Part shown: piece by piece, positions 38,761 to 47,791 of the stretch | How the letters are laid out: every line of letters starts with the position of its first letter | How positions within the stretch are numbered: the first letter of the stretch is position 1 | Assembly: GCF_029714405.1 (NCBI RefSeq) | Contig: NZ_CP121650.1 | Location: 6,825,001 to 6,889,000, forward strand | Length of the DNA: 64,000 nucleotides | DNA from: Bradyrhizobium sp. CB82 | Lineage (GTDB): Bacteria > Pseudomonadota > Alphaproteobacteria > Rhizobiales > Xanthobacteraceae | Reading direction: 5' to 3' | The notes under the pieces: generated by a model | Database searches by the model: none | Seen by the model: only the letters and a program-made list of their open reading frames with translations | What the model was told of the DNA's origin: nothing | Position numbers and translations under genes: made by a program

Positions 38761-40095
38761 CTACTGCTTCAGCGTCTCCAGAAACCGCACCGGCTCGCCC
38801 TGCGACGGGGCCACGAGCTCGCCCTGCCACATTACGCGCTTGCCGCGCACGAACGTGCCCACGGGCCAGCCCGTGACGCGCACGCCATCATAGGGCGTCC
38901 AGCCGGCTTTGGAGGCGATCCATTCATTGGTGATGGTCTCGCTGCGCTTGAGGTCCACGATGGTGAAATCGGCGTCATAGCCCGCGGCGATGCGGCCCTT
39001 GCAGGCGATGTTGAAGAGGCGCGCTGGGCCGGCGCTGGTGAGATCGACGAAACGGGCGAGCGACAGCCGGCCCGCATTGACGTGGTCTAGCATCAACGGC
39101 ACCAGTGTCTGCACGCCGGTCATGCCCGAGGGCGAGGCGGGATAGACTTTCGCCTTCTCCTCCAGCGTATGCGGCGCGTGGTCGGAGCCGAGGATGTCGA
39201 CGATGCCCTGCTCGATGCCGCGCCAGATTCCGGCGCGATGATCGGCCGAGCGCACCGGCGGATTCATCTGCGCGAGCGTGCCGAGCCGCTGATAGCATTC
39301 GGGCGCGGCCATGGTGAGATGATGCGGCGTCGCCTCGCAGGAGGCGACATCCTTGTGGTCGCGCAGGAACTCGATCTCTTCCTTGGTCGAGATGTGCAGC
39401 ACGTGGATGCGCTTGCCCGTCTCACGCGCGAGCTTCACCAGGCGCTGCGTCGCCATCAACGCCGCGGTCTCGTCGCGCCAAACGGCGTGCGAGCGCGCAT
39501 CCCCCTCGATGCGCAACGACTTGCGCTCGTTGAGGCGATATTCGTCCTCCGCGTGGAACGAGGCGCGGCGGCGGATCACCTGGAAGATGCGGCGCAGGCT
39601 GTCGTCGTCCTCCACCAGCAGCGCGCCGGTCGAAGAGCCGATGAACACCTTGACGCCGGCGCAGCCCGGCGCGCGCTCCAGATGCGGCAGATCCTGCACG
39701 TTCTCGCGCGTGCCGCCGATGAAGAAGGCGAAATCGCAATGCATGCGGTGATGGCCGCGTTTCACCTTGTCGGTGAAATCCGCCTCGGTCACCGTAAGCG
39801 GCGAGGTGTTCGGCATCTCGAACACGGCGGTGACGCCACCCATCACCGCGCTGCGCGAGCCGGTTTCGAGATCTTCCTTGTGCGTCAGACCGGGCTCGCG
39901 GAAATGCACCTGCGTGTCCATGACGCCGGGCAGGACATGCAGGCCCTTGCAGTCGATCACCTCCGCCGCCGCGCCTTGCGCGAGCGAGCCGATCTCCGCG
40001 ATGCGGCCGGTCACAATGCCGATGTCGCGGACGCCCTCGCCGTCCTGATTGACCACCGTGCCGGATTTCAGGATCACGTCAAAACGCTGGGTCAT
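38761..40095 (-). CDS. pyrC: Dihydroorotase (class I)
   Basis: This encodes 444 aa. Metal-binding HxH is in VMDTQVHFREPGLTHKEDLE. Further motifs are VFEMPNTSPLTV, FFIGGTRENV, the FHAEDEYR region, HVLHISTKEEIEFL, CEATPHHLTM, and DILGSDHAPHTLEEK with the catalytic Asp. It closes carbamoyl aspartate to dihydroorotate in pyrimidine synthesis. RidA-linked or PyrX-type non-catalytic homologues lack these histidines, which are present here. It diverges from ygfZ with 103 bases between starts. Confidence 0.9.
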   Translation of the reverse strand: MTQRFDVILKSGTVVNQDGEGVRDIGIVTGRIAEIGSLAQGAAAEVIDCKGLHVLPGVMDTQVHFREPGLTHKEDLETGSRSAVMGGVTAVFEMPNTSPLTVTEADFTDKVKRGHHRMHCDFAFFIGGTRENVQDLPHLERAPGCAGVKVFIGSSTGALLVEDDDSLRRIFQVIRRRASFHAEDEYRLNERKSLRIEGDARSHAVWRDETAALMATQRLVKLARETGKRIHVLHISTKEEIEFLRDHKDVASCEATPHHLTMAAPECYQRLGTLAQMNPPVRSADHRAGIWRGIEQGIVDILGSDHAPHTLEEKAKVYPASPSGMTGVQTLVPLMLDHVNAGRLSLARFVDLTSAGPARLFNIACKGRIAAGYDADFTIVDLKRSETITNEWIASKAGWTPYDGVRVTGWPVGTFVRGKRVMWQGELVAPSQGEPVRFLETLKQ

Positions 40096-40198
40096 GGCTG
40101 TCAGTCTCTCCCAACCCTCAGGCGCAGGGCTCGAGGCCTTGTCGTTTAAGCAGGGCGGGCTTACGTTCGAAGCCGACATGTCGCAAGAGATTTTCGCA

Positions 40199-41080
40199 AT
40201 GAAGGCAGCGTTTCTCCCCGATCGGGGCGTGGTCAAGGTCGCAGGCGAGGATGCGCAGGGCTTCCTCAACGGCCTCTTCACCACGGATATCGGCAGGCTC
40301 AAGCCCGGGCTCGGCCGATTCGGCGCGCTGTTGACGCCGCAGGGCAAGATCATCGTGGATTTCCTGATCACCGAGGCGCCCGCCGGCCATGGCGGCGGCT
40401 TCCTGATCGACTGCCCGAAGGCGCTCGCGGAAACCCTCGCCACCAAGCTGAAGTTCTACAAGCTGCGCGCCAAGGTCACCGTGGAAAATCTCTCCGACGA
40501 CCTCGGCGTGCTCGCAGGCTGGGACGGCACGCCTGCCGCCCAGCCGGACCTCGCCTTCGCCGACCCGCGCGATGAGCGGCTCGGGTTGCGCATCCTGATC
40601 CCCGCGGAACTCAAGGAGAAGCTTGCCGCACTGATCGGCGCTGAGCTCGTCGATGCGTCCGAATACGAGGCGCATCGCATCGCGCTCGGCGTGCCGCGCG
40701 GCGGTCTCGATTTCATGTATGGCGATGCGTTCCCGCACGAGACCAACATGGATCGCCTCTCCGGCGTCGATTTCGACAAGGGCTGCTATGTCGGCCAGGA
40801 GGTGGTCTCGCGCATGCAGCATCGCGGCACCGCGCGCACGCGCAGCGTCAAGGTGCTGCTCGACGGCCCCTCGCCCGAAGCCGGGGCCACCATCCTCGCC
40901 GGCGACAAGCCGGTGGGCACCATCGGCTCGACGGCACATGGCAAGGGCATTGCGCTGGTCCGCATCGATCGCGTCGCCGACGCGCTCAATGCCGGACAGA
41001 CGCTGACCGCCGGCGGGCTCGATGTAAGGCTCGCTGAGCCCGACGTGGTCCGCATTCCAGCGAAGCAGCCCGTCGCATGA
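40199..41080 (+). CDS. ygfZ: tRNA-modifying / Fe-S folate-binding protein YgfZ
   Basis: This encodes 293 aa. The GcvT-like fold shows LNGLFTTDIGRL and GALLTPQGKIIVDFLI; the signature KGCYVGQEVVSRM carries the conserved Cys of K-G-C-Y-x-G-Q-E. YgfZ proteins help assemble or repair certain Fe-S enzymes, with folate bound. The ATG of MKAAFLPDRG is preferred; an ATG 21 bases upstream is possible. The tag gene overlaps its stop (ATGA), and an HD hydrolase gene overlaps tag, so the three form one operon. Confidence 0.9.
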   Translation: MKAAFLPDRGVVKVAGEDAQGFLNGLFTTDIGRLKPGLGRFGALLTPQGKIIVDFLITEAPAGHGGGFLIDCPKALAETLATKLKFYKLRAKVTVENLSDDLGVLAGWDGTPAAQPDLAFADPRDERLGLRILIPAELKEKLAALIGAELVDASEYEAHRIALGVPRGGLDFMYGDAFPHETNMDRLSGVDFDKGCYVGQEVVSRMQHRGTARTRSVKVLLDGPSPEAGATILAGDKPVGTIGSTAHGKGIALVRIDRVADALNAGQTLTAGGLDVRLAEPDVVRIPAKQPVA

Positions 41081-41703
41081 GCCGCGCCCCTCGCCTGCAT
41101 GCCGACGGCCTGACGCGCTGCCCCTGGCCCGGCGAAGACCCGCTGTATGTCGCCTATCACGACACCGAATGGGGCGTGCCGGAATATGACGACCGCGCGC
41201 TCTATGAGAAGCTGATTCTCGACGGTTTCCAGGCCGGCCTCTCCTGGATCACGATTTTGCGCAAGCGCGACAATTTCCGCAAAGCCTTCGACGACTTCCA
41301 GCCGGAGAAGATCGCGCGCTACAACGCCAAGAAGGTCCACGCGCTGATGAACGATGCCGGCATCGTGCGCAACCGCGCCAAGATCGAGGGCACGATTGCG
41401 AGCGCAAAATCCTATCTGGAGATCATGGAGAAGGGCCCCGGCTTTTCGAAGCTGCTCTGGGACTTCGTCGACGGCAGGCCTCTCGTCAACAAGTTCAAGA
41501 CCACCGCGAGCGTGCCTGCTTCGACGCCGCTGTCTGTGCAGATCTCCAAGGAGCTGTCCTTGCGCGGCTTCAAATTCGTCGGCCCCACCATCGTCTACGC
41601 CTTCATGCAGGCGACCGGCATGGTCAACGACCATCTCGTCGACTGCCATTGTCACGCGACCTGCGGCAAGACGCAGCGCAAGCCGCGCCCCAAAGTCAAA
41701 TGA
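41077..41703 (+). CDS. tag: DNA-3-methyladenine glycosylase I
   Basis: This encodes 208 aa. Motifs are RCPWPGEDPLYVAYHDTEWG with the zinc-binding Cys and His of the snap, LILDGFQAGLSWITILRKR with the catalytic Glu-region helix, FKFVGPTIVYAFMQATGMVNDH, and DCHCHATC completing the zinc site. It removes 3-methyladenine from alkylated DNA. The 4-base overlaps with genes on both sides point to coupled translation. Confidence 0.95.
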   Translation: MSRAPRLHADGLTRCPWPGEDPLYVAYHDTEWGVPEYDDRALYEKLILDGFQAGLSWITILRKRDNFRKAFDDFQPEKIARYNAKKVHALMNDAGIVRNRAKIEGTIASAKSYLEIMEKGPGFSKLLWDFVDGRPLVNKFKTTASVPASTPLSVQISKELSLRGFKFVGPTIVYAFMQATGMVNDHLVDCHCHATCGKTQRKPRPKVK

Positions 41704-42317
41704 TGGCCGGAAAGCGCGCCGCAAACGATTTGCAGTCCCGCGCCTGGCAGCGCATGCTGTCCGGCCGCCGGCTCGATCTGCTCGACCCCTCGCCGCTTGA
41801 CGTCGAGATCGCCGACATCGCGCACGGGCTGGCGCGCGTCGCGCGCTGGAACGGTCAGACCACGGGTGCGCACATCTTCTCCGTCGCCCAGCACACACTG
41901 CTGGTCGAAACCGTGATGCGCCATGAAAGCCCGCGCGTCGATCAGCGAGTTCGGCTCGCCGCCCTGCTGCACGATGCGCCGGAATACGTCATCGGCGACA
42001 TGATCTCGCCGTTCAAGGCGGTGCTCGACGGTCACTACAAGGCGGTGGAGAAGCGCCTGCTCGGCGCCATCCACATCCGCTTCGGATTGCCGGCGGTGCT
42101 GCCCGACGAGATCACGCTGGCCATCAAGGCCGCCGACCGCGGCGCGGCATTTCTGGAAGCCACCGAGCTCGCCGGCTTCAGTGACAGTGAGGCCAGGCGC
42201 CTGTTCGGCCGCGACCCCGGCCTGCCCGAAACCGTGCTGCGCGACTACCTGACGCCATGGACGGCCGCCAGGGCCGAGAAGCGGTTTCTGGAGCGGTTCA
42301 GTGCGGTGTTTTCGTAA
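41700..42317 (+). CDS. HD-domain phosphohydrolase (YfbR-like)
   Basis: This encodes 205 aa. The HD metal motif is split as usual: IFSVAQHTLLVETV (His), ALLHDAPEYVIGD (His-Asp) and later Asp in AIKAADRG. The DAPEYVIGDM segment matches the YfbR/5'-deoxynucleotidase group, which removes phosphate from dNMPs. The substrate is inferred from the family. It overlaps the tag stop; a second ATG one codon later is also possible. Confidence 0.85.
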   Translation: MMAGKRAANDLQSRAWQRMLSGRRLDLLDPSPLDVEIADIAHGLARVARWNGQTTGAHIFSVAQHTLLVETVMRHESPRVDQRVRLAALLHDAPEYVIGDMISPFKAVLDGHYKAVEKRLLGAIHIRFGLPAVLPDEITLAIKAADRGAAFLEATELAGFSDSEARRLFGRDPGLPETVLRDYLTPWTAARAEKRFLERFSAVFS

Positions 42318-42322
42318 TGTCC

Positions 42323-42416
42323 TGTAGGGTGGGCAGAGGCGATTTTGCGCCGTGTCCACCATCTTTTCGCGATTGCAACGAAAGTGGTGGGCACGCTTCG
42401 CTTTGCCCGCCCTACA
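42323..42416. repeat. Dispersed inverted repeat (GTAGGGTGGGCA type)
   Basis: TGTAGGGTGGGCA at the left and TGCCCGCCCTACA at the right are inverted copies with one mismatch; GTGTCCACC and GGTGGGCAC pair inside. A shorter relative lies at 30784. Confidence 0.75.
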
Positions 42417-42451
42417 AGCGCTCGCTATAATCACCGGCGAAAAGGACCACC

Positions 42452-42958
42452 ATGATCCACGTCTGCTCCCTCGCCGCGCTTTCCGAAACCGTTCGTCTCA
42501 CCGGCGCCAGCCATGTGCTGACCGTGATGGCCAATGTCGAGCAGGTGGTGCGGCCGGTGTCAGTGCTGCCGGCCAACCATCTGAAGGTCTCGATGGATGA
42601 CATCACCGAGGAGCTGGACGGCTTCGTCGCGCCCTCGGAAGGACATATCGAGCAGGTGCTGAACTTCGTCCGCGGCTGGGATCGCAGCGCGCCGCTGGTC
42701 GTGCATTGCTATGCCGGCATCAGCCGCTCCACCGCGAGCGCCTTTGCCGCGGCATGCTTGCTCAATCCGCATCGCGACGAGATCGAGATCGCGCAGAAGA
42801 TCCGCGCTGCCTCTCCGATCGCCTCGCCTAACCGCCGCATCGTCGAGCTCGCCGATCGCGCGCTCCGCCGCGATGGCCGCATGTTGCGCGCGCTCGATGA
42901 GATGGGCCCCGGTGCGATGATGGTGGAGAGCCGTCCGTTCGTGATCGAGCTCGAATGA
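42452..42958 (+). CDS. Tyrosine/dual-specificity phosphatase-like protein
   Basis: This encodes 168 aa. The active-site loop HCYAGISRSTAS fits H-C-x5-R-S/T, with phosphate-binding Arg. A general acid Asp is likely in VSMDDITEEL. The overall pattern (SAPLVVHCYAGISRSTASAF) resembles the short protein-tyrosine-phosphatase-like family of rhizobia. Substrate is unknown. It is monocistronic between two dispersed repeats. Confidence 0.88.
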   Translation: MIHVCSLAALSETVRLTGASHVLTVMANVEQVVRPVSVLPANHLKVSMDDITEELDGFVAPSEGHIEQVLNFVRGWDRSAPLVVHCYAGISRSTASAFAAACLLNPHRDEIEIAQKIRAASPIASPNRRIVELADRALRRDGRMLRALDEMGPGAMMVESRPFVIELE

Positions 42959-42987
42959 CGGCAACGCGCCCCATCACAGGTGCGCTC

Positions 42988-43115
42988 CCTCTCCCGCTTG
43001 CGGGGGAGGGTCGGGGTGGGGGTGTATCCACAATCGACGCACTCCCCGTGGGGCGAGAGCCCCCACCCGGATCGCATCCTTCGATGCGATCCGCCCTCCC
43101 CCGCAAGCGGGAGAG
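42988..43115. repeat. Long dispersed inverted repeat (CCCTCTCCCGC type)
   Basis: CCCTCTCCCGCTTGCGGGGG and CCCCCGCAAGCGGGAGAGG are inverted arms; GGATCGCATCCTTCGATGCGATCC inside is a further hairpin. Same family as the repeats at 28284, 32187, 54368 and 63784. Confidence 0.75.
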
Positions 43116-43183
43116 GTACAGCGAGCCCGTGGATAGGCTTCAACCAAACGACAACCTGTACTCATGATCCCCTCGCAAGCCGG

Positions 43184-44152
43184 ATGAGCGACAAGCTGCT
43201 GACGCCGATCGAGATCGGCCTGACTGCCGCGATCGTCGCGATCGAGGCCCACGAGCCGCTGATCCTCACCGCGCGCGGCAGCGATGGCCTGGCCGGCCTG
43301 CCCTTCGGCCCCTTCGATGCGCTGACGCACCGCACCTTCGAGATCGGCCTGCGTGCCTGGGTCGAGGAGCAGGCTGGCTTGCGGCTCGGCTATGTCGAGC
43401 AGCTCTACACGTTTGGCGATCGCGGCCGCCATGCGGAGGCCGCCGATACCGGCGCCCACATGGTCTCGATCGGCTATCTCGCGCTGACGCGCGCCGCGGA
43501 CAACGGCGTGCGGGCGGCCGGCGCGACGTTCGAGCCGTGGTATCGCTTCTTCCCCTGGGAGGACTGGCGTGAGCAAAGGCCTGAGATCATCGCCCGCGAC
43601 ATCATTCCGGCACTGACCCAGTGGGCCGACGAGGAGACGCCGGAGACGATCCGTGCGCTGCCACGCAAGGATCGCGTGCGGCTCAATTTCGGCCTCGAAG
43701 ACGCGGCCTGGGACGAGGAGCGCGTGCTCGACCGCTACGAGCTGCTGTACGAGGCCGGGCTGATCGATGAGGCGCGCCGCGACGGCCGTCCTGCGGCATT
43801 AGCGCGCAAGGCGCTTCCTGCGCTTGGCCTCTCGATGCGGTTCGATCACCGCCGGATTCTTGCCACCGGGATTGCAAGGCTGCGCGCAAAGCTGAAGTAT
43901 CGTCCTGTCATCTTTGAACTTTTGCCCGCCGAGTTCACACTCACGGAATTGCAGCATACGGTGGAGGCAATCTCCGGCCGGCATCTGCACAAACAGAACT
44001 TCCGTCGTCTGGTGGAGAGCGAGGCCCTGGTCGAACCAACCGGGGTGATGTCGACACAGACCGGTGGGCGGCCGGCAGCTCTCTATCGCTTCCGCCGCGA
44101 AGTGCTCCAGGAGCGGCCGGCGCCCGGCTTGCGCGTCCGCTCCCGGCGGTAG
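43184..44152 (+). CDS. nadQ: NadQ-type NAD biosynthesis regulator (Nudix-like + winged helix)
   Basis: This encodes 322 aa. The N-terminal ~170 residues resemble a Nudix fold without a working Nudix box (FEIGLRAWVEEQAGLRLGYV in place of REUXEE). The C-terminal ~100 residues form the winged helix (YRPVIFELLPAEFTLTELQH, NFRRLVESEALVEPTGVM, GRPAALYRF), as in NrtR and NadQ regulators. In alphaproteobacteria NadQ represses nadABC. Here nadABC lies about 6 kb to the right with two matching palindromes before nadA, which supports the call. A Nudix-like sensor would bind an NAD-related metabolite. Confidence 0.78.
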   Translation: MSDKLLTPIEIGLTAAIVAIEAHEPLILTARGSDGLAGLPFGPFDALTHRTFEIGLRAWVEEQAGLRLGYVEQLYTFGDRGRHAEAADTGAHMVSIGYLALTRAADNGVRAAGATFEPWYRFFPWEDWREQRPEIIARDIIPALTQWADEETPETIRALPRKDRVRLNFGLEDAAWDEERVLDRYELLYEAGLIDEARRDGRPAALARKALPALGLSMRFDHRRILATGIARLRAKLKYRPVIFELLPAEFTLTELQHTVEAISGRHLHKQNFRRLVESEALVEPTGVMSTQTGGRPAALYRFRREVLQERPAPGLRVRSRR

Positions 44153-44203
44153 GAGCATGATCCCGGAAAAGTGGTTACCGGTTTTCCGACCAGGATCATG
44201 CTC
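44153..44203. repeat. Dispersed inverted repeat (GAGCATGATCC type)
   Basis: GAGCATGATCC and GGATCATGCTC are perfect 11-bp arms; CGGAAAAGTGG and CCGGTTTTCCG pair inside. It begins one base after the nadQ stop codon and may act as a terminator-like hairpin. A half copy lies at about 25750-25772. Confidence 0.8.
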
Positions 44204-44256
44204 AAACAATGATGATTTGCGCGACGGGCTGGCACGGCCAGTCGCCTGGAGGCCTT

Positions 44257-46953
44257 ATGTTCGACGCCCCGTTCGACGTCTTCGCGGTGATGATCGCGAT
44301 CGCCGCCTTCCTCATTGCATTGAAGGCCTCCAACCAGGCGACCGACCTGCGCCGGCGGCTGAGCTCGCTGGAAGCCAATCTGCACGCGGCACGCCCCGTC
44401 CAGCCACCGCCACTGACACCGCAGCAGGAGATGGAGCAAACGCATGCGGCTGCGACACCGAGCGCGGCCGAGCCGCCCGCGCCCGACGCCGAGCTGACGC
44501 CGCCGCTCGTCGCCGATCAGGCTGCACCGCCACCAATCGACGCGGACGCTGCGCCGCCGCCTTTGTTGCCGACCGCAGGGCCCGGTCTCGAGGAGCGGCT
44601 CGGCACGCGCTGGGTGGTGTGGATCGGCGGTCTGGCGCTCGCGCTCGGCGGCTTCTTCATGGTGCGCTATTCGATCGAGGCCGGCCTGCTCGGCCCCGGC
44701 GTGCGTGTCTTCCTTGGCGGCCTGTTCGCGTTGGCACTGCTCGGCGCCGGTGAATGGACGCGGCGCAAGGAGAGCATCGCCGACATCCAGGCGCTGCCGA
44801 TCGCCAACATCCCTGCGATCCTCACCGCCGCTGGTACGGCGGTGGCGTTTGCGACCGTCTATGCGGCCTACGCGCTCTACGATTTCCTCGCGCCTGCGAC
44901 CGCCTTCGTGCTGCTCGGCCTTGTTGCGCTCGGCACGCTCGCGGCGGCGCTGCTGCACGGGCCGGCGCTCGCCGGCCTCGGCGTCGTCGGCGCGTTCGTC
45001 ACGCCGATCCTGGTCTCCTCCGACAAGCCGGACTATTGGGCGCTCTACATTTACCTGGCGATCGTCAGCGCGGCGAGCTTTGGCCTCGCGCGCATCCGGC
45101 TGTGGCGCTGGCTTGCGGTGACCACTATCATCTTCGCGCTGCTGTGGACCTTCCCGGGCCTCGACCTCGGGGCACAGCTCGCCGCGGCCCACGCCTTCCA
45201 TGTGATCGCGGGCTTCGTGCTCGCGGCACTGCTGGTGGTCTGCGGCTTCATGTTCGGCCCGACCATCGACGACGGCCAGATCGAGCCGGTGTCCTCCGGC
45301 TCGCTCGCCGCCTATCTGTTCGGAGCGATGCTGATCGTGCTGTCGAGCGCGCATGCCGACCTCACGCTGATCACGTTCACCCTCCTCATTGCCGGAACAT
45401 TGTTCGTCGCCTGGCGCGCGCCCGCGGCGACCGGCGCGCTTGGCGCTGCGGCAGCGCTCGTCTTCATGGTGTTCGCCGAATGGGCCGTGCGCGCCAATCC
45501 CGATATGCTGGTGCTGCCCGGCGGTCCGTTGCCCGGCATCGGACCGACCGCGACCGACAGCTCGGTGACGCTGCACCTTTTGATGGCCGCGATCTTCGCC
45601 GCGGGCTTTGGCGGCGCGGGCTTCCTCGCGCAGGGACGCTCGACTTCTGCGATTATCCCGGTCGTGTGGTCAGCGGCGGCAACTTTCACGCCGATTGCGC
45701 TTCTGGTCGCGCTCTACGCCCGTATCGCGCATCTCGACCGCTCGATCCCGTTCGCGATCCTCGCCGTGCTGCTCGCCGCCGCCTTTGCCGCAGCGACCGA
45801 AGCGCTCTCCCGACGCGAGAACCGACCCGGCCTTGCGATCTCGATTGCCCTGTTCGCCACCGGCACGCTCGGCGCGCTGGCGCTGGCGCTGACCTTCGCG
45901 CTGGAAAAGGGCTGGCTCACGATCGCGCTGGCGCTGATGTCGCTCGGCACGGCCTGGATCTCCATCCAGCGGCCGATCGCCTTCCTGCGCTGGCTCGCTG
46001 CGATCCTGGCTGGCATCGTCACCGCGCGCATCGTCTACGACCCGCGCATCGTCGGCGATGCCGTCGGCACCACGCCAATCTTCAATTGGCTGCTCTGGGG
46101 CTACGGTGTGCCGGCGCTGTCGTTCTGGGCGGCGAGCCGCTTCCTGCATCGCCGCGGCGACGATGCTCCGCTGCGGATGGTGGAAGCCGCCGCGATCCTG
46201 TTCACCGCGCTGCTCGCCTTCATGGAGATCCGTCACTTCGCGACCGGCGGCAACATGACGTCGCCGCCATCGCTGCTCGAATTCGCGCTACAGGTCTGCG
46301 TAACGCTCGCCATGGCGATCGGCCTCGAACGGCTGCGGCTGCGCAGCGGCAGTATCGTGCACAATCTCGGCGCGATCGTGCTCACGGTGATCGCCGGGCT
46401 CATCAGCGTGTTCGGCCTCCTGATCCTGGAGAACCCCTATCTGCTCAGCAGCATCGATGTCGGCGGTGTTGTGTTCAACCTGCTGCTGCTCGGCTACGCG
46501 CTGCCGGCGGTGCTCATGCTGCTGCTGTCCTATGCGGTGGCGGGGCATCGTTCCACGGCCTATGCCAACACGATCGCCGGCGGCGCGCTGGTGTTCGCTC
46601 TCGCCTACGTGACGCTGGAGATCCGCCGCTTCTATCACGGGCCGGTCCTGCTCTACGGCGCGACGACTGGCGCCGAACAGTACACCTATTCGATCGGCTG
46701 GCTCGGCTTCGGCGTGGTGCTGCTCGGCGTTGGCCTCTTGGTCAATTCGGAGCGCGCGCGGCTCGCCTCCGCCGTCGTGATCGCGCTGACGATCCTCAAA
46801 GCCTTCGTCATCGACATGTCGACGCTATCGGGCGTGTGGCGCGCGCTGTCGTTCATGGGGCTCGGCATCGTGCTGGTCGCGATCGGCTGGCTCTATCAGC
46901 GGATCCTGTTCCGCCGGCAGGCGCCGCCAGCCGTGACGCAGACGAGCGCGTGA
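44257..46953 (+). CDS. DUF2339 polytopic membrane protein
   Basis: This encodes 898 aa. An N-terminal anchor span (FDVFAVMIAIAAFLIALKA) is followed by a coiled-coil bit (RRRLSSLEANL), a proline/alanine-rich linker (residues ~45-120) and LEERLGTRWVVWIGGLALALGG, the DUF2339 start. About 20 or more membrane spans run to the C-terminus. The role is unknown; the family is broadly conserved and placed in the inner membrane. GGAGG sits 4 bases before the ATG. An upstream start (44209) would add 16 residues. Confidence 0.85.
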   Translation: MFDAPFDVFAVMIAIAAFLIALKASNQATDLRRRLSSLEANLHAARPVQPPPLTPQQEMEQTHAAATPSAAEPPAPDAELTPPLVADQAAPPPIDADAAPPPLLPTAGPGLEERLGTRWVVWIGGLALALGGFFMVRYSIEAGLLGPGVRVFLGGLFALALLGAGEWTRRKESIADIQALPIANIPAILTAAGTAVAFATVYAAYALYDFLAPATAFVLLGLVALGTLAAALLHGPALAGLGVVGAFVTPILVSSDKPDYWALYIYLAIVSAASFGLARIRLWRWLAVTTIIFALLWTFPGLDLGAQLAAAHAFHVIAGFVLAALLVVCGFMFGPTIDDGQIEPVSSGSLAAYLFGAMLIVLSSAHADLTLITFTLLIAGTLFVAWRAPAATGALGAAAALVFMVFAEWAVRANPDMLVLPGGPLPGIGPTATDSSVTLHLLMAAIFAAGFGGAGFLAQGRSTSAIIPVVWSAAATFTPIALLVALYARIAHLDRSIPFAILAVLLAAAFAAATEALSRRENRPGLAISIALFATGTLGALALALTFALEKGWLTIALALMSLGTAWISIQRPIAFLRWLAAILAGIVTARIVYDPRIVGDAVGTTPIFNWLLWGYGVPALSFWAASRFLHRRGDDAPLRMVEAAAILFTALLAFMEIRHFATGGNMTSPPSLLEFALQVCVTLAMAIGLERLRLRSGSIVHNLGAIVLTVIAGLISVFGLLILENPYLLSSIDVGGVVFNLLLLGYALPAVLMLLLSYAVAGHRSTAYANTIAGGALVFALAYVTLEIRRFYHGPVLLYGATTGAEQYTYSIGWLGFGVVLLGVGLLVNSERARLASAVVIALTILKAFVIDMSTLSGVWRALSFMGLGIVLVAIGWLYQRILFRRQAPPAVTQTSA

Positions 46954-46956
46954 GGA

Positions 46957-47061
46957 TCAGGCCGCGCGAACCGACTCCAGGAAGCTCGCGACCTGGACCT
47001 TGAGGCGCGTGCTGCCGGAAGCAAGCGATTTCGCGGCCGACAGCACCTCGCGGAAAGCATG
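46957..47061 (-). pseudogene. C-terminal remnant of a methyl-accepting chemotaxis protein
   Basis: A reverse frame reads HAFREVLSAAKSLASGSTRL then KVQVASFLESVRAA and stops. This is the characteristic tail of rhizobial chemoreceptors (V-L-x-A-A-x-S-L-x-x-x-S-x-x-L-K-x-x-V-x-x-F-L-x-x-VRAA). No signalling hairpin or other receptor sequence lies upstream; instead the unrelated 199-aa gene follows within 20 bases. Most of the gene is gone. Confidence 0.7.
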
Positions 47062-47080
47062 TGCGCCGGGCAGGCAAGGC

Positions 47081-47680
47081 TCAATCCGTCGAGCGGCGCA
47101 ATTCGAGCGGGCCTTCATTCTTCGGTGCTTCGGGCCTTGCTTCCGACTTCACCGGCTCGATGCGGCCGGCTTCGACGCGCGGTGTCTCGACACGCGCGGC
47201 AACTTCGGTCGCGGATGCGCTGACCGAGCCGGTCGTGCGCGGCGCATGCAGCGAGCGCGGCCGCGCCACAGCGCGCGCCATCAGCATCTGGTTGCCGCCC
47301 TGATGGTGGAAATCGCAATAGGCGAAGCCCATGCCCGAGACCGAGCCGCGGAAGCTGCGATCATCGGTCTTTTCCAGGTTGAAGCAGGGCTCGAACGGAA
47401 TGCCCTTGATCGAGGCGCAGACGTTCTGGCCGCGGATCTGAAGCGTGTTGCCGGGCAGACGGATGTGGCGAACGGGGCCGGCACCCGAGAACTGTACAGC
47501 GCCTGCGGCACCGAGATCGTCGAGGATGCGGCCTGCACCGCGGGTCCCGTCGAAACAGGTGAAGGCGAACACCTTGCCCGCCACGAACCGGCGCGCCTCG
47601 TCCGCGTTCATACTTCCTGCAATGGCCGGCGCGACCGTTGCCGCCGCCGTGACAGCCCCCAATACAATACGCGCAAGCAT
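47081..47680 (-). CDS. Secreted hypothetical protein (199 aa)
   Basis: This encodes 199 aa. The signal peptide is MLARIVLGAVTAAATVAPAIAG. The mature domain shows RFVAGKVFAFTCFDGTRGAG, NTLQIRGQNVCASIKGIPFEPCFNLEKTDD and GFAYCDFHHQG, with four cysteines likely in disulfides. The last ~60 residues are charged and repetitive (VETPRVEAGRIEPVKSEARPE). I recognise it as a periplasmic protein of bradyrhizobia without known role. Confidence 0.7.
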   Translation of the reverse strand: MLARIVLGAVTAAATVAPAIAGSMNADEARRFVAGKVFAFTCFDGTRGAGRILDDLGAAGAVQFSGAGPVRHIRLPGNTLQIRGQNVCASIKGIPFEPCFNLEKTDDRSFRGSVSGMGFAYCDFHHQGGNQMLMARAVARPRSLHAPRTTGSVSASATEVAARVETPRVEAGRIEPVKSEARPEAPKNEGPLELRRSTD

Positions 47681-47791
47681 GCTCTTACTCCGACGACCCC
47701 AGTAGCGGGCAAGCCTGATCTCTTTACCCGCTGCTTACCATACTAACCGTGGCGACATTGAAGCAGGTTGGTTGGTAAAGTCTGAACGCCG

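Noticed and set aside
44083..45576. 497-codon reverse frame opposite the DUF2339 gene
   Set aside because: Highly charged low-complexity mirror frame with no known family.
44754..47003. 749-codon forward frame inside the DUF2339 gene
   Set aside because: The frame shows the arginine/alanine pattern of a shifted reading of a GC-rich membrane-protein gene; the DUF2339 frame has clear spans and family motifs.
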